From CAYUTA01 sp964447605 (lineage in GTDB: Bacteria > Bacillota > Clostridia > Christensenellales > CAG-138), in NCBI GenBank assembly GCA_964447605.1, contig CAYUTA010000006.1, forward strand, positions 17,616-81,615: DNA of 64,000 bases, written 5' to 3'. Of the stretch, positions 15,929 to 25,461 are shown one piece after another. How positions within the stretch are numbered: the stretch's first letter is position 1; each line of letters starts with the position of its first letter. The position numbers and the translations under genes are program-made. Under the pieces are notes generated by a model. It did no database searches. It was not told where the DNA came from and saw only the letters and a program-made list of their open reading frames with translations.

Positions 15929-16736
15929 CTGTTGTTCCATAACGCAAAAAACGGTAATATACCAATCGGCGATACCGATATGGATTACGTCTCCTTTGGC
16001 AGGGGGAAAAATCCTGATTATGTTTCCGGGTTTGGGGGATGCATGCAAAACGGTTAAGGGCGGCGCAACCATTTTTCAATGGCGTACAAAATATTTGCAA
16101 AAGACTATCATATATATATTTTTAGCCGGAAGAACAAATTCAATCTGGGGGATTCTGCAAAAGATATGGCTAAAGACCCGGTTGCGGCCATGCGGGCGCT
16201 CGGGATTGGCAAAGCTTCGGTTATGGGCGTATCCCAAGGCGGAATGATTGCCCAACACATTGCGATTGATTACCCGGAGCTGGTAGAAAAACTTGTTTGG
16301 GCCGTAACCGTGTCCAGGCAAAACGATGCCGTGCAGAATGTTGTCGGTCGTTGGATAGAAATGGCGGAACCAAACGACTACAAAGGTATATTCACAGACA
16401 CGGCTGAAAAATCCTATTCTGAGAAATATCTCAGGAAATATCGGCCATTGTACCCGATTCTGAGCAGAATGGGCAGGCCAAAGGAATGGGATAGATTTAT
16501 CATACAGGCAAACGCCTGCATTTGTCGCGATGCCTATGGCGCGCTTGAAACGGTGCGATGCCCAACATTAGTAATAGGCGGAGACAGCGATAAGGTTGTG
16601 GGCCAAAGCGCTTCCGACAGAAATGGCCGATCGAATAACGGGCAGCGAATTGATACTATACAAAGGTCTCGGCCATGCAGCATATGCAGAGGCAAAGGAT
16701 TTTAACCGCCGGGTTTTAAACTTCTTGGATTCGTGA
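15929..16736 (+). pseudogene. Alpha/beta hydrolase, broken by three frameshifts
   Basis: Pieces in alternating frames read as one alpha/beta hydrolase: NGNIPIGDTDMDYVSFGRGK, then ILIMFPGLGD (oxyanion region), then MAYKIFAKDYHIYIFSRKN through the nucleophile elbow GVSQGG and CPTLVIGGDSDKVVG, and finally KGLGHAAYAEAKDFN with the catalytic histidine. Frame changes fall near 16005-16015 (in GGGGGAAAAA), 16065-16085 (near TTTTTCAA) and 16608-16612 (in CCAAAG). A ribosome site GGAGGGG at 15918 precedes a TTG; the codon before it is CTG where relatives often have ATG. Neighbours are higher in GC, hinting at a transferred gene in decay. Homopolymer positions leave sequencing error possible. Confidence 0.85.
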
Positions 16737-17035
16737 GGATCGTCATTAAGCGGCAGGCGTAGCGAATAAGCGACCGCACCGTGGCGAGGCGGCAGAACCA
16801 GCCGCACCTGTAAGCGCTGAAAGGACCCACGCCGTCGTTGACAAGCGCGTATGCCCCGCTTATCACCGCTTTTTCTTAATCGATACCATGCATCGTCATG
16901 GAATCTCCGGCCAAAAAAGCTTTGATTCATGCTGTTTTCCGCAACATCTGTAACGCTTGAGAGCGCATCAGCATCTTTTGATTGTTGGATGAATAAAAAA
17001 TCCTGGTGCCAGTTGCATCTTAGGCATTATGATTC
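16737..17035. other. Gap between pseudogene and Nudix gene
   Basis: About 300 bases with no recognisable gene, promoter or strong hairpin. The last 60 bases are AT-rich and could carry a terminator for the Nudix gene, but no clear stem is visible. Confidence 0.4.
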
Positions 17036-17455
17036 TTATTTTTCAAATACAGCTTTCTGAATTCTTCGGATCAGCTTGGGTTGGATCAGCGGGTAGGTCC
17101 ATTCCGCCGGCAGCGCATCAAACAGACGGACCGTTTCGATCTCCGATTCCGGCAGCCGGCCAAAGGCAAGGATATCCGCATAATACAGCTTGCCGAACGT
17201 TTCCGCCCTGTCCGAACCGGCAACCCCATACACGCAGACCGGCCGCAGCACATATTGACTTGCGCCCGTTTCCTCAAACAACTCCCGTCTGGCGGTTGCG
17301 TCGATTTCCTCACCGTTCTCCCTGCGGCCTCCCGGCACCTCAAACGTGTTTCGTTCCCTGTGCTTACAAAACACCCATTGTCCTTTGTGTTTTGCTGCGA
17401 TCACGGCAAATTTCAGCAGGGCATCGTCCACAGCATCATAGAAATTCACGTCCAT
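17036..17455 (-). CDS. Nudix hydrolase
   Basis: A 139-residue Nudix protein that would hydrolyse a nucleoside diphosphate linked to another moiety. The Nudix box GRRENGEEIDATARRELFEE followed by TGA is complete, covering G-x5-E-x7-RE-x2-EE-x-G at about residues 44-66, and supplies the divalent-metal ligands. The start chosen is the ATG at 17455 behind AAGGAGC, giving MDVNFYDAVDD; upstream in-frame codons overlap the preceding gene and are less likely. It is the last gene of the minus-strand run that begins at the WbqC-like gene. Substrate unknown. Confidence 0.88.
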   Translation of the reverse strand: MDVNFYDAVDDALLKFAVIAAKHKGQWVFCKHRERNTFEVPGGRRENGEEIDATARRELFEETGASQYVLRPVCVYGVAGSDRAETFGKLYYADILAFGRLPESEIETVRLFDALPAEWTYPLIQPKLIRRIQKAVFEK

Positions 17456-17538
17456 TTTGTCGCTCCTTTTCTTCATCGCGCCCCCCCCGCGGGGAGCGGC
17501 CAAAGCAAACGAGAACCCCGGCATTCTCCTCCGAAATT

Positions 17539-18087
17539 TCAATCCACACTCCCCCGCGCCGCAGTTTTCGCCTGTTTTGCCACGAACAGCAGCACAAACG
17601 GCGTGAGATTCCGTTCCGCCAGGAACGCGTCCATGGGCACTGCCGTGCCGCTGGGTACGCCCGCGTTGAAAAACCGCAGCCCTGCCCCGCCCTCCGCCCG
17701 CAAAAACGCCGCGTAATGCCAGCCGAGGACGTGCCGGTAGACGAGAATGCCGCTGCTGGCCGTACCCGCCGCCAGAATTGCGCGTTTTTTACCCGCGTAC
17801 ACACGGGTGGCGTGGCCGCGCCGTTTCAGGTACCGCCGTACGCGCAGGGGGCTGGTGCCCAGCGCACCCCGAAACAGGGAGCGCCGGGATAAAGCGGCAA
17901 TAATCTGCTCATGTGGAACCGGATCGCCCAGGCAGCGGAGCAGATTGAACACGGCAATCCAGCCGCAGCCGTTTTTGCTCGACAGGCGGCAGCCGTAGCG
18001 CACGTCCGTGACGCGCGCCTGGTCGACGATGTATCCCTCCGGCGAATATGCGGCCCGTATGCCTGTTTTGCTTTGGTTTTGCTCCAT
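17539..18087 (-). CDS. C39-like cysteine-peptidase-fold protein
   Basis: A 182-residue soluble protein with a papain/C39-like arrangement: a probable nucleophile in KNGCGWIAVFNLLRCLG (about residues 38-54), a histidine in LGWHYAAFLR (about 121-130) and an asparagine in FFNAGVPSG shortly after. Spacing and order fit the Cys-His-Asn/Asp layout of the family, but the protein has no signal peptide and no transport domains, so it is not a standard bacteriocin exporter peptidase. The start has only a weak ribosome site. It follows the membrane-protein triplet by 21 bases on the same strand and is probably cotranscribed. Confidence 0.55.
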   Translation of the reverse strand: MEQNQSKTGIRAAYSPEGYIVDQARVTDVRYGCRLSSKNGCGWIAVFNLLRCLGDPVPHEQIIAALSRRSLFRGALGTSPLRVRRYLKRRGHATRVYAGKKRAILAAGTASSGILVYRHVLGWHYAAFLRAEGGAGLRFFNAGVPSGTAVPMDAFLAERNLTPFVLLFVAKQAKTAARGSVD

Positions 18088-18108
18088 GCGTTTTCCCGCT
18101 TATCCATA

Positions 18109-20022
18109 TTAATCCGGTTGCGCGTCCGCAACGGCCGCATCGGAGCCGGGGAATACGGCCTTATACACGGCGATCCCGTCTAACACAACGTCCACCTGTT
18201 CAAGCCGGGCGCCATGGCGGTTTTTTAGCAGATACCGCTCCATCGCCGCATACTCCGCAGAATCCGCGCGCGTGATGAAAAATACAGCTTCCTCTCTGAA
18301 TACGTCCGCATATCCCGTCGACAGTCCGTTTGCGGCAAGCTGCTTTCGCGCCGTGGCCGAATGCATTTCACACCCGCCCCACGAAATCAGGTTGACCGGC
18401 TTTTCCATCGGATACGTTGTGGTTGCGTCCACGTCCGTCACCACATAGGTATCACGGAAATACACGTTCTGCGGATGCGCAAGCGCGTAGGCGGTCACCG
18501 CGCGGCTTTCCGCCAGCAGATACTTGGGGCTGTTGACGCGCAATTCACGCGCCTGCAGCACGCCTGCTGTAAGTGCCAACACCGCCGCGGCCGCCGCAAA
18601 AACGACAAAACCCGCACGATCGCGCCGTGGCGCGCGGGGCGCATACAGGCGCATGGCAAGCAGCGCCGCCAACACGCACGCGGGAATCGCTACCACGCGG
18701 AACGTTCTCTCCAAAAAACGTCCGCCAAGCCCCAGCAGCAGGCACAGCAGCGCGCTGCCGAGCAGCACGCACAGCAGCGCCGCCGTCTCCGGCCAGCGCC
18801 GCCTGTCCCGCCACCATGCGCAGAGCGCAACTGTACCCGCGCACAGCAAAAAAAACGTCGTCATCCTGAGCGGCAGCGCGCCGTCGATGACCGCAAGGCA
18901 ATCCGCCGCCGCGCGCGCAAGCGTCGCGCCGTGCGCGGACGTGCTTTCCGCAATGGCCTTCAGCGACGCGGTGTTGATGCGCGCGTCCATAAAGCACCAG
19001 CGGTCGGCCAGTCCGTATAATGTCTCGTCCCAGCCAACTCCCTCGTAGAGCGCGGGGTTTTCGGAATAACTGTCGCGCGGATAGTCGGTAAACCGTTCTC
19101 GGTATCGGAAAAATTCCCAGTACTCCATGCCGTGATGGGCTTCCTGCAGAGCGTTGTTCAGCGCAAACGCCGCCAGACACGCGCCAAGCGTGGCAAGAAA
19201 CAGGAGGCAGGCGCGCGCCGCGCCGCGCCGCCAGACCGTTTCATTTTGCATCGTATCCGGCGCCGCTTTGGGACGCTCCAACCGCAACAGAGCGCCCGTT
19301 CTCGAGCCTGCTTTCTTTCCGGCTTGCACCTCCGCGCCCGGGCCTTGCGTTTCCGGCGCGTTTTCTTGCGCCGCGCCTTTGCGCACGGCCAGCAGCGCCC
19401 GGTATCCACACGCGGCAAACAGAAAGCTCAGCAGAGCGAACCCGGTTTCCTCCCGGTATAAAAATGCGCCTACCACAAAGCTGCAGCCCAGCGCATCCAG
19501 CACGGTGCGCTTGGTTCTACCCGTTTCCTCCGCCGCGCAGAGTATGAGCGCGCACCCGGCCGATCCAAGAACCGCGGCCGTTACGGTATAAGTCAGTTCC
19601 ACAACCGGCTGCAGCAGCAGCAACACCGTCAGCGCGGCGAAGACAGCCAGCGAAAGCCACAGCGGAACCGCACGGCGCCAGCCCATGCACAGCATGCACG
19701 CGCCGATCACCACCGTGGAAAGGGCAATGGCCGCGAGCTGCAGCGCCGCCCACCACGGCACGCCGGGCGCCGCCGTATACAGCGCGCTGACAGGGAAGCC
19801 CAACAGGCAGTTGATAAACAGCGCATACGGCGAAGGTTCGCCCGTGTGGTAGCCCGCCAGCGTATAGGCGATCGCGTTGTCGTCATTGGTCAGGTAGGAA
19901 ACGGTCTGCACCGCCGAACACGCGCACAGCAGTACGGCCGCCACGGCCGCAGCAAGCACGGCGCGCCCCCAGGCGTTTCCATACATGCGCGCAATCGGGC
20001 CCGGCTTTTTTTGCGCTTCCAT
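18109..20022 (-). CDS. Polytopic membrane protein, tandem paralogue 1 (GT-C-like)
   Basis: A 637-residue protein with one N-terminal and many further hydrophobic helices, then an extracytoplasmic C-terminal domain. The first outer loop has YLTNDDNAIAYTLAGYHTG; the paired aspartates at this position resemble the acidic motif of GT-C membrane glycosyltransferases that use polyprenyl-phosphate sugars. The C-terminal domain has PVNLISWGGCEMHSATAR and YADVFREEAVFFITRAD, shared with the two following paralogues. A charged insertion of about 60 residues in the middle is unique to this copy. Its ATG overlaps the upstream TGA (TGATG); a GTG one codon earlier is possible. Function is inferred only. Confidence 0.7.
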   Translation of the reverse strand: MEAQKKPGPIARMYGNAWGRAVLAAAVAAVLLCACSAVQTVSYLTNDDNAIAYTLAGYHTGEPSPYALFINCLLGFPVSALYTAAPGVPWWAALQLAAIALSTVVIGACMLCMGWRRAVPLWLSLAVFAALTVLLLLQPVVELTYTVTAAVLGSAGCALILCAAEETGRTKRTVLDALGCSFVVGAFLYREETGFALLSFLFAACGYRALLAVRKGAAQENAPETQGPGAEVQAGKKAGSRTGALLRLERPKAAPDTMQNETVWRRGAARACLLFLATLGACLAAFALNNALQEAHHGMEYWEFFRYRERFTDYPRDSYSENPALYEGVGWDETLYGLADRWCFMDARINTASLKAIAESTSAHGATLARAAADCLAVIDGALPLRMTTFFLLCAGTVALCAWWRDRRRWPETAALLCVLLGSALLCLLLGLGGRFLERTFRVVAIPACVLAALLAMRLYAPRAPRRDRAGFVVFAAAAAVLALTAGVLQARELRVNSPKYLLAESRAVTAYALAHPQNVYFRDTYVVTDVDATTTYPMEKPVNLISWGGCEMHSATARKQLAANGLSTGYADVFREEAVFFITRADSAEYAAMERYLLKNRHGARLEQVDVVLDGIAVYKAVFPGSDAAVADAQPD

Positions 20023-21812
20023 CACCGACCGCCCTCCCCGCCGTCAAAGCTGAACCGGTACGCCGCAAGGCCGTCCGCAACCGGCTCGATGCACGTATAG
20101 CCGACCGCCCCTGCGTGCGCCGTAAGGTACGCGTCGAGCATGGCGAGCTTATCGCTGTCCACGGCGGTAATAAAATACACGTTCTCCTGCCGGAACAGCC
20201 CCGCCGAAAGGGAAGCCAGGCCGTTTGCGGCAAGCTGCGCCTCCTTCCAGCCGGAGTGCATGCCCGTGCCTCCCCAGTCGATCAGGTTAACCGGCTTTTC
20301 CTCCGGATAAACCGTAAACGCGCCGATATTCTCAAGGCTTGTCACGTCGGTAAGATAGATATTGTCCGGATGTTCCATGGCGTATGTTTCCGCGGCGGCG
20401 TTTTGCTCCACCAGCGCGGTTCGATCGGTATCAAAGAGTGTCTTCTGCGTCATGCCCAAGCTCCATGCGACCGCCGCGGATGTGAGAAATATCCCCACAA
20501 ATTGTAAGTATCTTGCAATATATTTTCTTTTTTCCCCACCGATTTGTTTATTTTGTGTAAAAGTACGTTTTTCTCCCCACATGCAGAGCAACAGCAACCA
20601 TTCCATCACCGTGGTCGGTATGGCGATCAGCATAAACGTGTGCACGGGGAACCGGCCCGCAAAGCAAAGATAAAAGCAAAGCAAAAACGCGCCCGCCGCC
20701 ACCGCGCAGGCGATGGGCAGCTCCGCGCTCTTACCCCTGCGGCGTATGCAAAGCGCAAGGAGCCACAGCGTAAGCAGCACCGGTACCGCCAGCATGTACT
20801 GCGAAACGCCGCTGCCACGGAAAAACGCCTCGCCATAGGCCAGCGCGCCCGCAAGCCGGCGCAGCATGCCCGCGTCCTCCGCATATGGATACGCCGCGAT
20901 TGCGTTCATGGTTTCGGCATTGACGGCCGTGTCGAGATAGCACAGGTTGTCCGCAAGATCGTAGATCGTTTTATCCCAGCCGAGCGAAGCAAAAAAGGCC
21001 GGGTCCTCCTCGTAGGTCACATGCGGATAATCGATGAAATGCCCGCGCGCGGCCTCGAACTCCGCATAATATGGCGGGTTATACCGCGCCACCCCCCAGT
21101 TGTTGAGGCACACGGCAAGCGCTGCCGCCGCCACCCCCGCCGCCAGGGCGCACGCAACGCGCACGCGCATACGGACGGGCGCTTTGATGAGCTGGTACAG
21201 CGCCGCAGCCGCCGCAAAGCAGAGCATGCTGTACCCGGAGGAGTTGCGCGTAAAGAAGCAAAGCAGAAGCAACGCCACGGCGCCCGCCGCCGAGGCGCGC
21301 CGCTGCAACCGGGCGTCTCTCTCCCAGTCGATGGCGACGATGAGCGCGCAGGCAGCCGTGCCCAGCATGCCGGCAGTCAGCGTAAACGCAATCCACGCCA
21401 CCGGATAAACGAACACCGTCATGTATAGAAGCGCAATCAGCCCCAGCGCCGCCCACAGCGGCAACAACGCGCGGTCGGCCAGCTTGAGCGCGCATGCGCC
21501 GATGACCGTCAGCGCGGCAAACAGCATGGTAAGCTGACAGACCGTCCACCACGGTATGGAAGGCGCCGCGCGGTACAGGCCGCTGATCAGTAGGCCCAGC
21601 GCCACGTTGATAAAGCGATGCGTGGGATACGGCGCGCCGCTGCGGTAGCCGGCCAGCGCGTACAGGATGTTCGCGTCGTCGTTATTAAGGAACGTAACCT
21701 TGAAAAGCGCGAACGTCAGCGCCATGCAGACGCCCGCCAGCGCGGCGCTTATCAGCCACCTGCCGCCGTGCCGATTGTACGCTCTGTTCAGACTGTCCGC
21801 AAATCTTTGCAT
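20022..21812 (-). CDS. Polytopic membrane protein, tandem paralogue 2 (GT-C-like)
   Basis: A 596-residue homologue of its neighbours: N-terminal helix, FLNNDDANILYALAGYRSG in the first outer loop, about a dozen membrane segments, and the conserved C-terminal domain with PVNLIDWGGTGMHSGW and LSAGLFRQENVYFITAVD. A short AT-rich patch near 20515-20575, encoding a lysine-rich cytoplasmic loop, differs in composition from the rest. The ATG follows GAGGGAGC directly. I read the three genes as ancient tandem duplicates, since they share only motifs rather than long identical stretches. A surface sugar transferase is the best guess. Confidence 0.7.
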   Translation of the reverse strand: MQRFADSLNRAYNRHGGRWLISAALAGVCMALTFALFKVTFLNNDDANILYALAGYRSGAPYPTHRFINVALGLLISGLYRAAPSIPWWTVCQLTMLFAALTVIGACALKLADRALLPLWAALGLIALLYMTVFVYPVAWIAFTLTAGMLGTAACALIVAIDWERDARLQRRASAAGAVALLLLCFFTRNSSGYSMLCFAAAAALYQLIKAPVRMRVRVACALAAGVAAAALAVCLNNWGVARYNPPYYAEFEAARGHFIDYPHVTYEEDPAFFASLGWDKTIYDLADNLCYLDTAVNAETMNAIAAYPYAEDAGMLRRLAGALAYGEAFFRGSGVSQYMLAVPVLLTLWLLALCIRRRGKSAELPIACAVAAGAFLLCFYLCFAGRFPVHTFMLIAIPTTVMEWLLLLCMWGEKRTFTQNKQIGGEKRKYIARYLQFVGIFLTSAAVAWSLGMTQKTLFDTDRTALVEQNAAAETYAMEHPDNIYLTDVTSLENIGAFTVYPEEKPVNLIDWGGTGMHSGWKEAQLAANGLASLSAGLFRQENVYFITAVDSDKLAMLDAYLTAHAGAVGYTCIEPVADGLAAYRFSFDGGEGGR

Positions 21813-21910
21813 GCTCCCTCTTTCTCTTTCCCCGCGCCGCCCGGCCGTCCGCGCCCCGGACCGCTCCGTTGAAACAATCCTTCCTGATTAAACCCCGGCG
21901 TGCGTTGCCG

Positions 21911-23749
21911 CTATCGCAAAAATCTGACGACGGCCGCCCCGCCCGGCAGCCTGTCCACAATCTCATACCCCGCCGCGTCCCAGGCAGTTTGCAGGTACGT
22001 ATCCAGCATCTGCAGATAGCGGTCGCCCGGGTCGCAGACATAGTATACGCCGTCGTCAAAAAACACGTCCGCGTATGGGCCTTCCGCGTACCCGTTGGCG
22101 CGCCACTGCGCAGCCCTCGCGCGCGTATACATGTCGCACCCGCCCCAGTCGATCAGATTTATGGGCTTGTCGTCCGGGTAAACCGTCAGTGCGTCATAGT
22201 TGTTGCCCACATATACGTCGCGGATGAAGATATGTTCCGGGTGCCCGCGCGCATAGTCTACGATTCCGCGCGCCTTTTCCAGCGCCCCGGCGGAATCATA
22301 GCTGACCACCGTTCGGAAGATCTTGTACCCGCAAAACAGCGAAACTGCCGCAAGCGCGCCGCAGACGCAGCGCAGCGTGACCGCGCGCGCACCAAGGCCC
22401 CGCTTCCCGTCTGTTCCGGCAGGCTCCGCAGCGCGTCCGCCGCCATATGCGCATACGGCAAGCAGCAACAACGCGAGCATGGCGGGAAATGCAATGGTCA
22501 TCAGCGTGCGCAGGTTGATCCTCCCCTGCCAGAGCAGAAAACCCGTCAGCGCCGCCGCGCCCAGCAGCATGCAGCAGCCGCCCGCAAGCGACAGCCAGTG
22601 CGAACGGCGGAGAACCGACACAGCTATAAGCCCGGCGGCCGCGCACAGCGTGATCACGCACAGGTACACCGCAATCGGATATTTCCCAAGGAATACCGCA
22701 AACGTCTCCGCGCCGCGCCGCACGCGTTCCGCTGCGGAAATGGCGTTGACGTGCGACCGCGCGCTTGCGGCGGACAGCGTTTCGGCATTGACGCGCGCGT
22801 CCATATAGAACCATGCGTCCACAAGGCCGTACAGCGCGTCGTCCCAACCCAGCGATTCGTACAGTTCCGGATTCTCGTAGTACGTGTCGTGCGGATAGTC
22901 CATAAACGCCGCGCGCGCATTTTCAAACTCGATAAATCCGGCCGGATTCTGGTTCGCGCGTCCCCAGCCGTTGACGCTCGCAAGCACGAGCACGGCCAAC
23001 AGGGCGCACGCCGCGGTTACAGGTATGCTCCGGGCGGAAGGATGGCGCGCGGATCTCTGCGTCTCCGCCGGCATTTCGGATTTTGCGGCGGAGCGCAGCG
23101 GCTTTTCGGCTATATGGGCCTCCATCAGACGGATGGCAAGCGCGCCGAAATAAAAGCACGCGGCGCACAGTCCGGAGGATTGCCGGATGAGCAGGCTCAA
23201 AGCAAGCAGGGCCACGCCCGCGATCCGATAGAACCGCCGCCGCGCAGGCGGGTCGCTTTGCTGCAAAGCAAGGGCAAGCGCAACCGCTCCCATGCCCAGC
23301 AGGGTGGACGAGAGGGTAAACATCACCTGAGAAACCGCATAATAGCACGCGGCGCTGCAAATAAGCGCAAGCAGAACGAGCGGCATAAACAGCGGCGCCC
23401 CGTTTTGATGGCACAGCTTAAACGTACAGGCGGCCATCACCGCAACGCCGAGCAGCATGCAGGCCGTCTGCACGGCGTACCACCACGGCACAGCGGGGAG
23501 CAGCGCGTACAGACCGCTGACCACCGCGGCGGTCATGGGGTTGATAAACGGGTGTGAAAAAGAGGGCGCGCCGCTTCGATACCCGGCCAGCGCCCAGGCG
23601 ATGTTCAGGTCGTCATTGTCATAAAACGTAATAACAGGCTGTAAGGTTGCCGCCAGCAGATACAGCGCGGCCGCAACGGCCGCGCCCAGCAGCCACCGGC
23701 CCGCTTCGCCTGCGTAAATTCGGTTCAACCATGCGTTTGCCCGTTTCAT
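21911..23749 (-). CDS. Polytopic membrane protein, tandem paralogue 3 (GT-C-like)
   Basis: A 612-residue homologue of the two downstream genes. The first outer loop reads FYDNDDLNIAWALAGYRSG and the C-terminal domain has PINLIDWGGCDMYTRAR and YADVFFDDGVYYVCDPGD. The start is the ATG at 23749, 7 bases behind GAGGGG, beginning MKRANAWLNRIY; the open frame continues upstream through the small membrane-protein gene, but that part is in the wrong frame for it and has no site. It lies 12 bases from that gene. With WbqC, a polyprenyl-type GT2 and two small membrane proteins upstream, it fits a wall or polysaccharide decoration operon. Confidence 0.7.
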   Translation of the reverse strand: MKRANAWLNRIYAGEAGRWLLGAAVAAALYLLAATLQPVITFYDNDDLNIAWALAGYRSGAPSFSHPFINPMTAAVVSGLYALLPAVPWWYAVQTACMLLGVAVMAACTFKLCHQNGAPLFMPLVLLALICSAACYYAVSQVMFTLSSTLLGMGAVALALALQQSDPPARRRFYRIAGVALLALSLLIRQSSGLCAACFYFGALAIRLMEAHIAEKPLRSAAKSEMPAETQRSARHPSARSIPVTAACALLAVLVLASVNGWGRANQNPAGFIEFENARAAFMDYPHDTYYENPELYESLGWDDALYGLVDAWFYMDARVNAETLSAASARSHVNAISAAERVRRGAETFAVFLGKYPIAVYLCVITLCAAAGLIAVSVLRRSHWLSLAGGCCMLLGAAALTGFLLWQGRINLRTLMTIAFPAMLALLLLAVCAYGGGRAAEPAGTDGKRGLGARAVTLRCVCGALAAVSLFCGYKIFRTVVSYDSAGALEKARGIVDYARGHPEHIFIRDVYVGNNYDALTVYPDDKPINLIDWGGCDMYTRARAAQWRANGYAEGPYADVFFDDGVYYVCDPGDRYLQMLDTYLQTAWDAAGYEIVDRLPGGAAVVRFLR

Positions 23750-23760
23750 CCTCACGCCCC

Positions 23761-24114
23761 TCATGATGGAAGCGAGAACAGCGCGATGCCCGCAAGGATC
23801 GCGCCAAGCCCCAGCAGCTTGCGTTTGCCCGGGCGTTCGCCCATGAAGGCATACGCCAGAACGACGACAAACACGTGCGCGGCGGAATTCCAGATGGGCG
23901 CCCACGTCAGCGGCACCACGCGCAGCGCAACGACGTTTGTCAGCGTGGAGGCAAAAAAGATGGCGTACGCGCCGACGACCAGCGGGTTGAGATACTGCCG
24001 GTACCATTTTTCATACGGCTTGAGCGCGGCCTTTTTGAGCATGATCTGCGAAAGCGACGAGATCAGCACACCAACCAGAATGAGCGCCAGGTTCCAGTAA
24101 ACGTTATTCCCCAT
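23761..24114 (-). CDS. Small four-helix DMT/EamA-like membrane protein (ArnE/F type) B
   Basis: A 117-residue protein made almost wholly of four hydrophobic helices, with GVLISSLSQIMLKKAAL at the first helix and LLGLGAILAGIALFSLP at the last. Size and layout match the small multidrug-resistance / ArnE-ArnF group, some of which flip undecaprenyl-phosphate sugars across the membrane as heterodimers. It overlaps the start of its partner's 3' end by 11 bases. The pair adjacent to a polyprenyl-sugar-type glycosyltransferase supports a flippase role rather than drug export, but this is context only. Confidence 0.75.
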   Translation of the reverse strand: MGNNVYWNLALILVGVLISSLSQIMLKKAALKPYEKWYRQYLNPLVVGAYAIFFASTLTNVVALRVVPLTWAPIWNSAAHVFVVVLAYAFMGERPGKRKLLGLGAILAGIALFSLPS

Positions 24115-24478
24115 CGCCCGTCACCACCAGATAGATGCCAAACGCGATCACCACAACACCCGCGATCATGTTCCACGTCACCGCCTCCCGAAAGATCGCC
24201 ACGCCGAAAAGCATGCTCCAGAGCATACTCATGGCGCGGTTTGCGTAAGCCGTTGTCAGAGGCACGCGCTTTAAAAACTGCTGCCAGACCAGCGCGTATG
24301 CACCGATGATACACAGCGCGCCAAAATACAGCCCAATCCACGGCCAGGACAGCATCGCATGCTGCGCGGCAAGCTTCATGAGCACCGAACTGGCTGAGAA
24401 CAGCAGCACGCTGAGCTGTAAGGCCGCGATCAGCTTCCAGTCGGTTCGTTTTTTAGCCGTGCTGCGTTCCTGCTCCAC
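24104..24478 (-). CDS. Small four-helix DMT/EamA-like membrane protein (ArnE/F type) A
   Basis: A 124-residue partner of the gene just downstream. After a charged 12-residue N-terminus (MEQERSTAKKRT) come four membrane helices, including LFSASSVLMKLAAQHA and VPLTTAYANRAMSMLWSML; the latter resembles the conserved small-residue helix of EamA halves. Two unequal four-helix proteins translated from overlapping genes are the arrangement expected of an obligate heterodimer. It starts 8 bases after the glycosyltransferase stop. Confidence 0.75.
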   Translation of the reverse strand: MEQERSTAKKRTDWKLIAALQLSVLLFSASSVLMKLAAQHAMLSWPWIGLYFGALCIIGAYALVWQQFLKRVPLTTAYANRAMSMLWSMLFGVAIFREAVTWNMIAGVVVIAFGIYLVVTGDGE

Positions 24479-24486
24479 GCGCGCCG

Positions 24487-25461
24487 TTACGCCTCCCCGC
24501 CGCTTTTTTCCTGGAAATCCGGCAAGCGCCCCATATATACGCTGCGGACGACATATTGCGGCGATTTATTGATGCTGATGTAGATGCGGCCGACGTACTC
24601 GCCCACCAGCCCGAGCATGAGCATGAGCATGCCGCCGACAAACAGCACCACCGCCATCGTGGAAGAGTAGCCCGCGAGGATGTTTTCCGGGTTTATGACT
24701 TTGCGCAGCACCGTGACAAAGCCCCAGACAAACCCGGCAACCGCAGTAAAAAAACCCACCAGCGTGGCGATGCGCAGCGGCTTGACCGAAAACGCCGTAA
24801 ACCCGTTCATCCACAGCGCGATCAGCTTTTTAAACGTATACGTCGTGCTGCCGGCGATGCGCGCGCGCTCCTCCATCTCCACGTTGACAATGCGGCTGGT
24901 CGTACGCAGCAACAGGCCGGTTAAATAGGGGTACGGGTTGGTGTAGTGCAAAATCTCGTCCACCACGTAGCGCCGGATGGCGATAAAATTGGAAAACTGC
25001 AGCTCGCGCGGCTTCTCGAGCATGATCTCGGTCATGCGGGCGTTGATGCGGCTGCCAAAGTTTTTAAACCAGCTCTGCTTCTTCTCCGGATATTGGGCAA
25101 TGGCCACGTCGCATCCGTCCGCAATGGGCCTGAGCAGGTCCATGATGCGGTCCATCGGGCACTGGCCGTCGTCGTCGAGAACGACCATCACGTCGCCGCC
25201 GGACCGGGAAAGGCCCGCCATGACCGCGGGGATGCGCGTCATGTTCTTGGCCAGATCGACCGCGCATACGGCCGGATACCTGTCGCACAGGTCCATCAGC
25301 ACGCCCCACACGCCGTCCGGCGAGCAGTCGTTGACGCAGATGATCTCATAGTCCGCAATGCCGTTTTTGTCCATCTCGGCCACAATTTCATCGACCACGG
25401 CGGTCACGGTCTTTTCACTGCCATAGCAGGGAATGACAAAGCTCAGTTTATAGTTGTTCAT
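24487..25461 (-). CDS. Family 2 glycosyltransferase, polyprenyl-phosphate sugar type
   Basis: A 324-residue GT2 enzyme of the DPM1/ArnC/GtrB group, which moves a sugar from a nucleotide donor to undecaprenyl phosphate on the cytoplasmic face. It begins with LSFVIPCYGSEKTV, has the metal/nucleotide site VVLDDDGQCP near residues 93-102, and ends with two membrane helices (about 235-258 and 268-290) followed by EYVGRIYISINKSPQYV, all standard for the group. Its start overlaps the WbqC stop (ATGA). With the two small membrane proteins and the GT-C-like triplet downstream it forms a plausible donor-synthesis, flipping and transfer system. Confidence 0.9.
   Translation of the reverse strand: MNNYKLSFVIPCYGSEKTVTAVVDEIVAEMDKNGIADYEIICVNDCSPDGVWGVLMDLCDRYPAVCAVDLAKNMTRIPAVMAGLSRSGGDVMVVLDDDGQCPMDRIMDLLRPIADGCDVAIAQYPEKKQSWFKNFGSRINARMTEIMLEKPRELQFSNFIAIRRYVVDEILHYTNPYPYLTGLLLRTTSRIVNVEMEERARIAGSTTYTFKKLIALWMNGFTAFSVKPLRIATLVGFFTAVAGFVWGFVTVLRKVINPENILAGYSSTMAVVLFVGGMLMLMLGLVGEYVGRIYISINKSPQYVVRSVYMGRLPDFQEKSGGEA

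Noticed and set aside
16568..16930. Minus-strand 120-codon frame next to the hydrolase pseudogene
   Set aside because: Overlaps the 3' part of the pseudogene antisense and resembles nothing.
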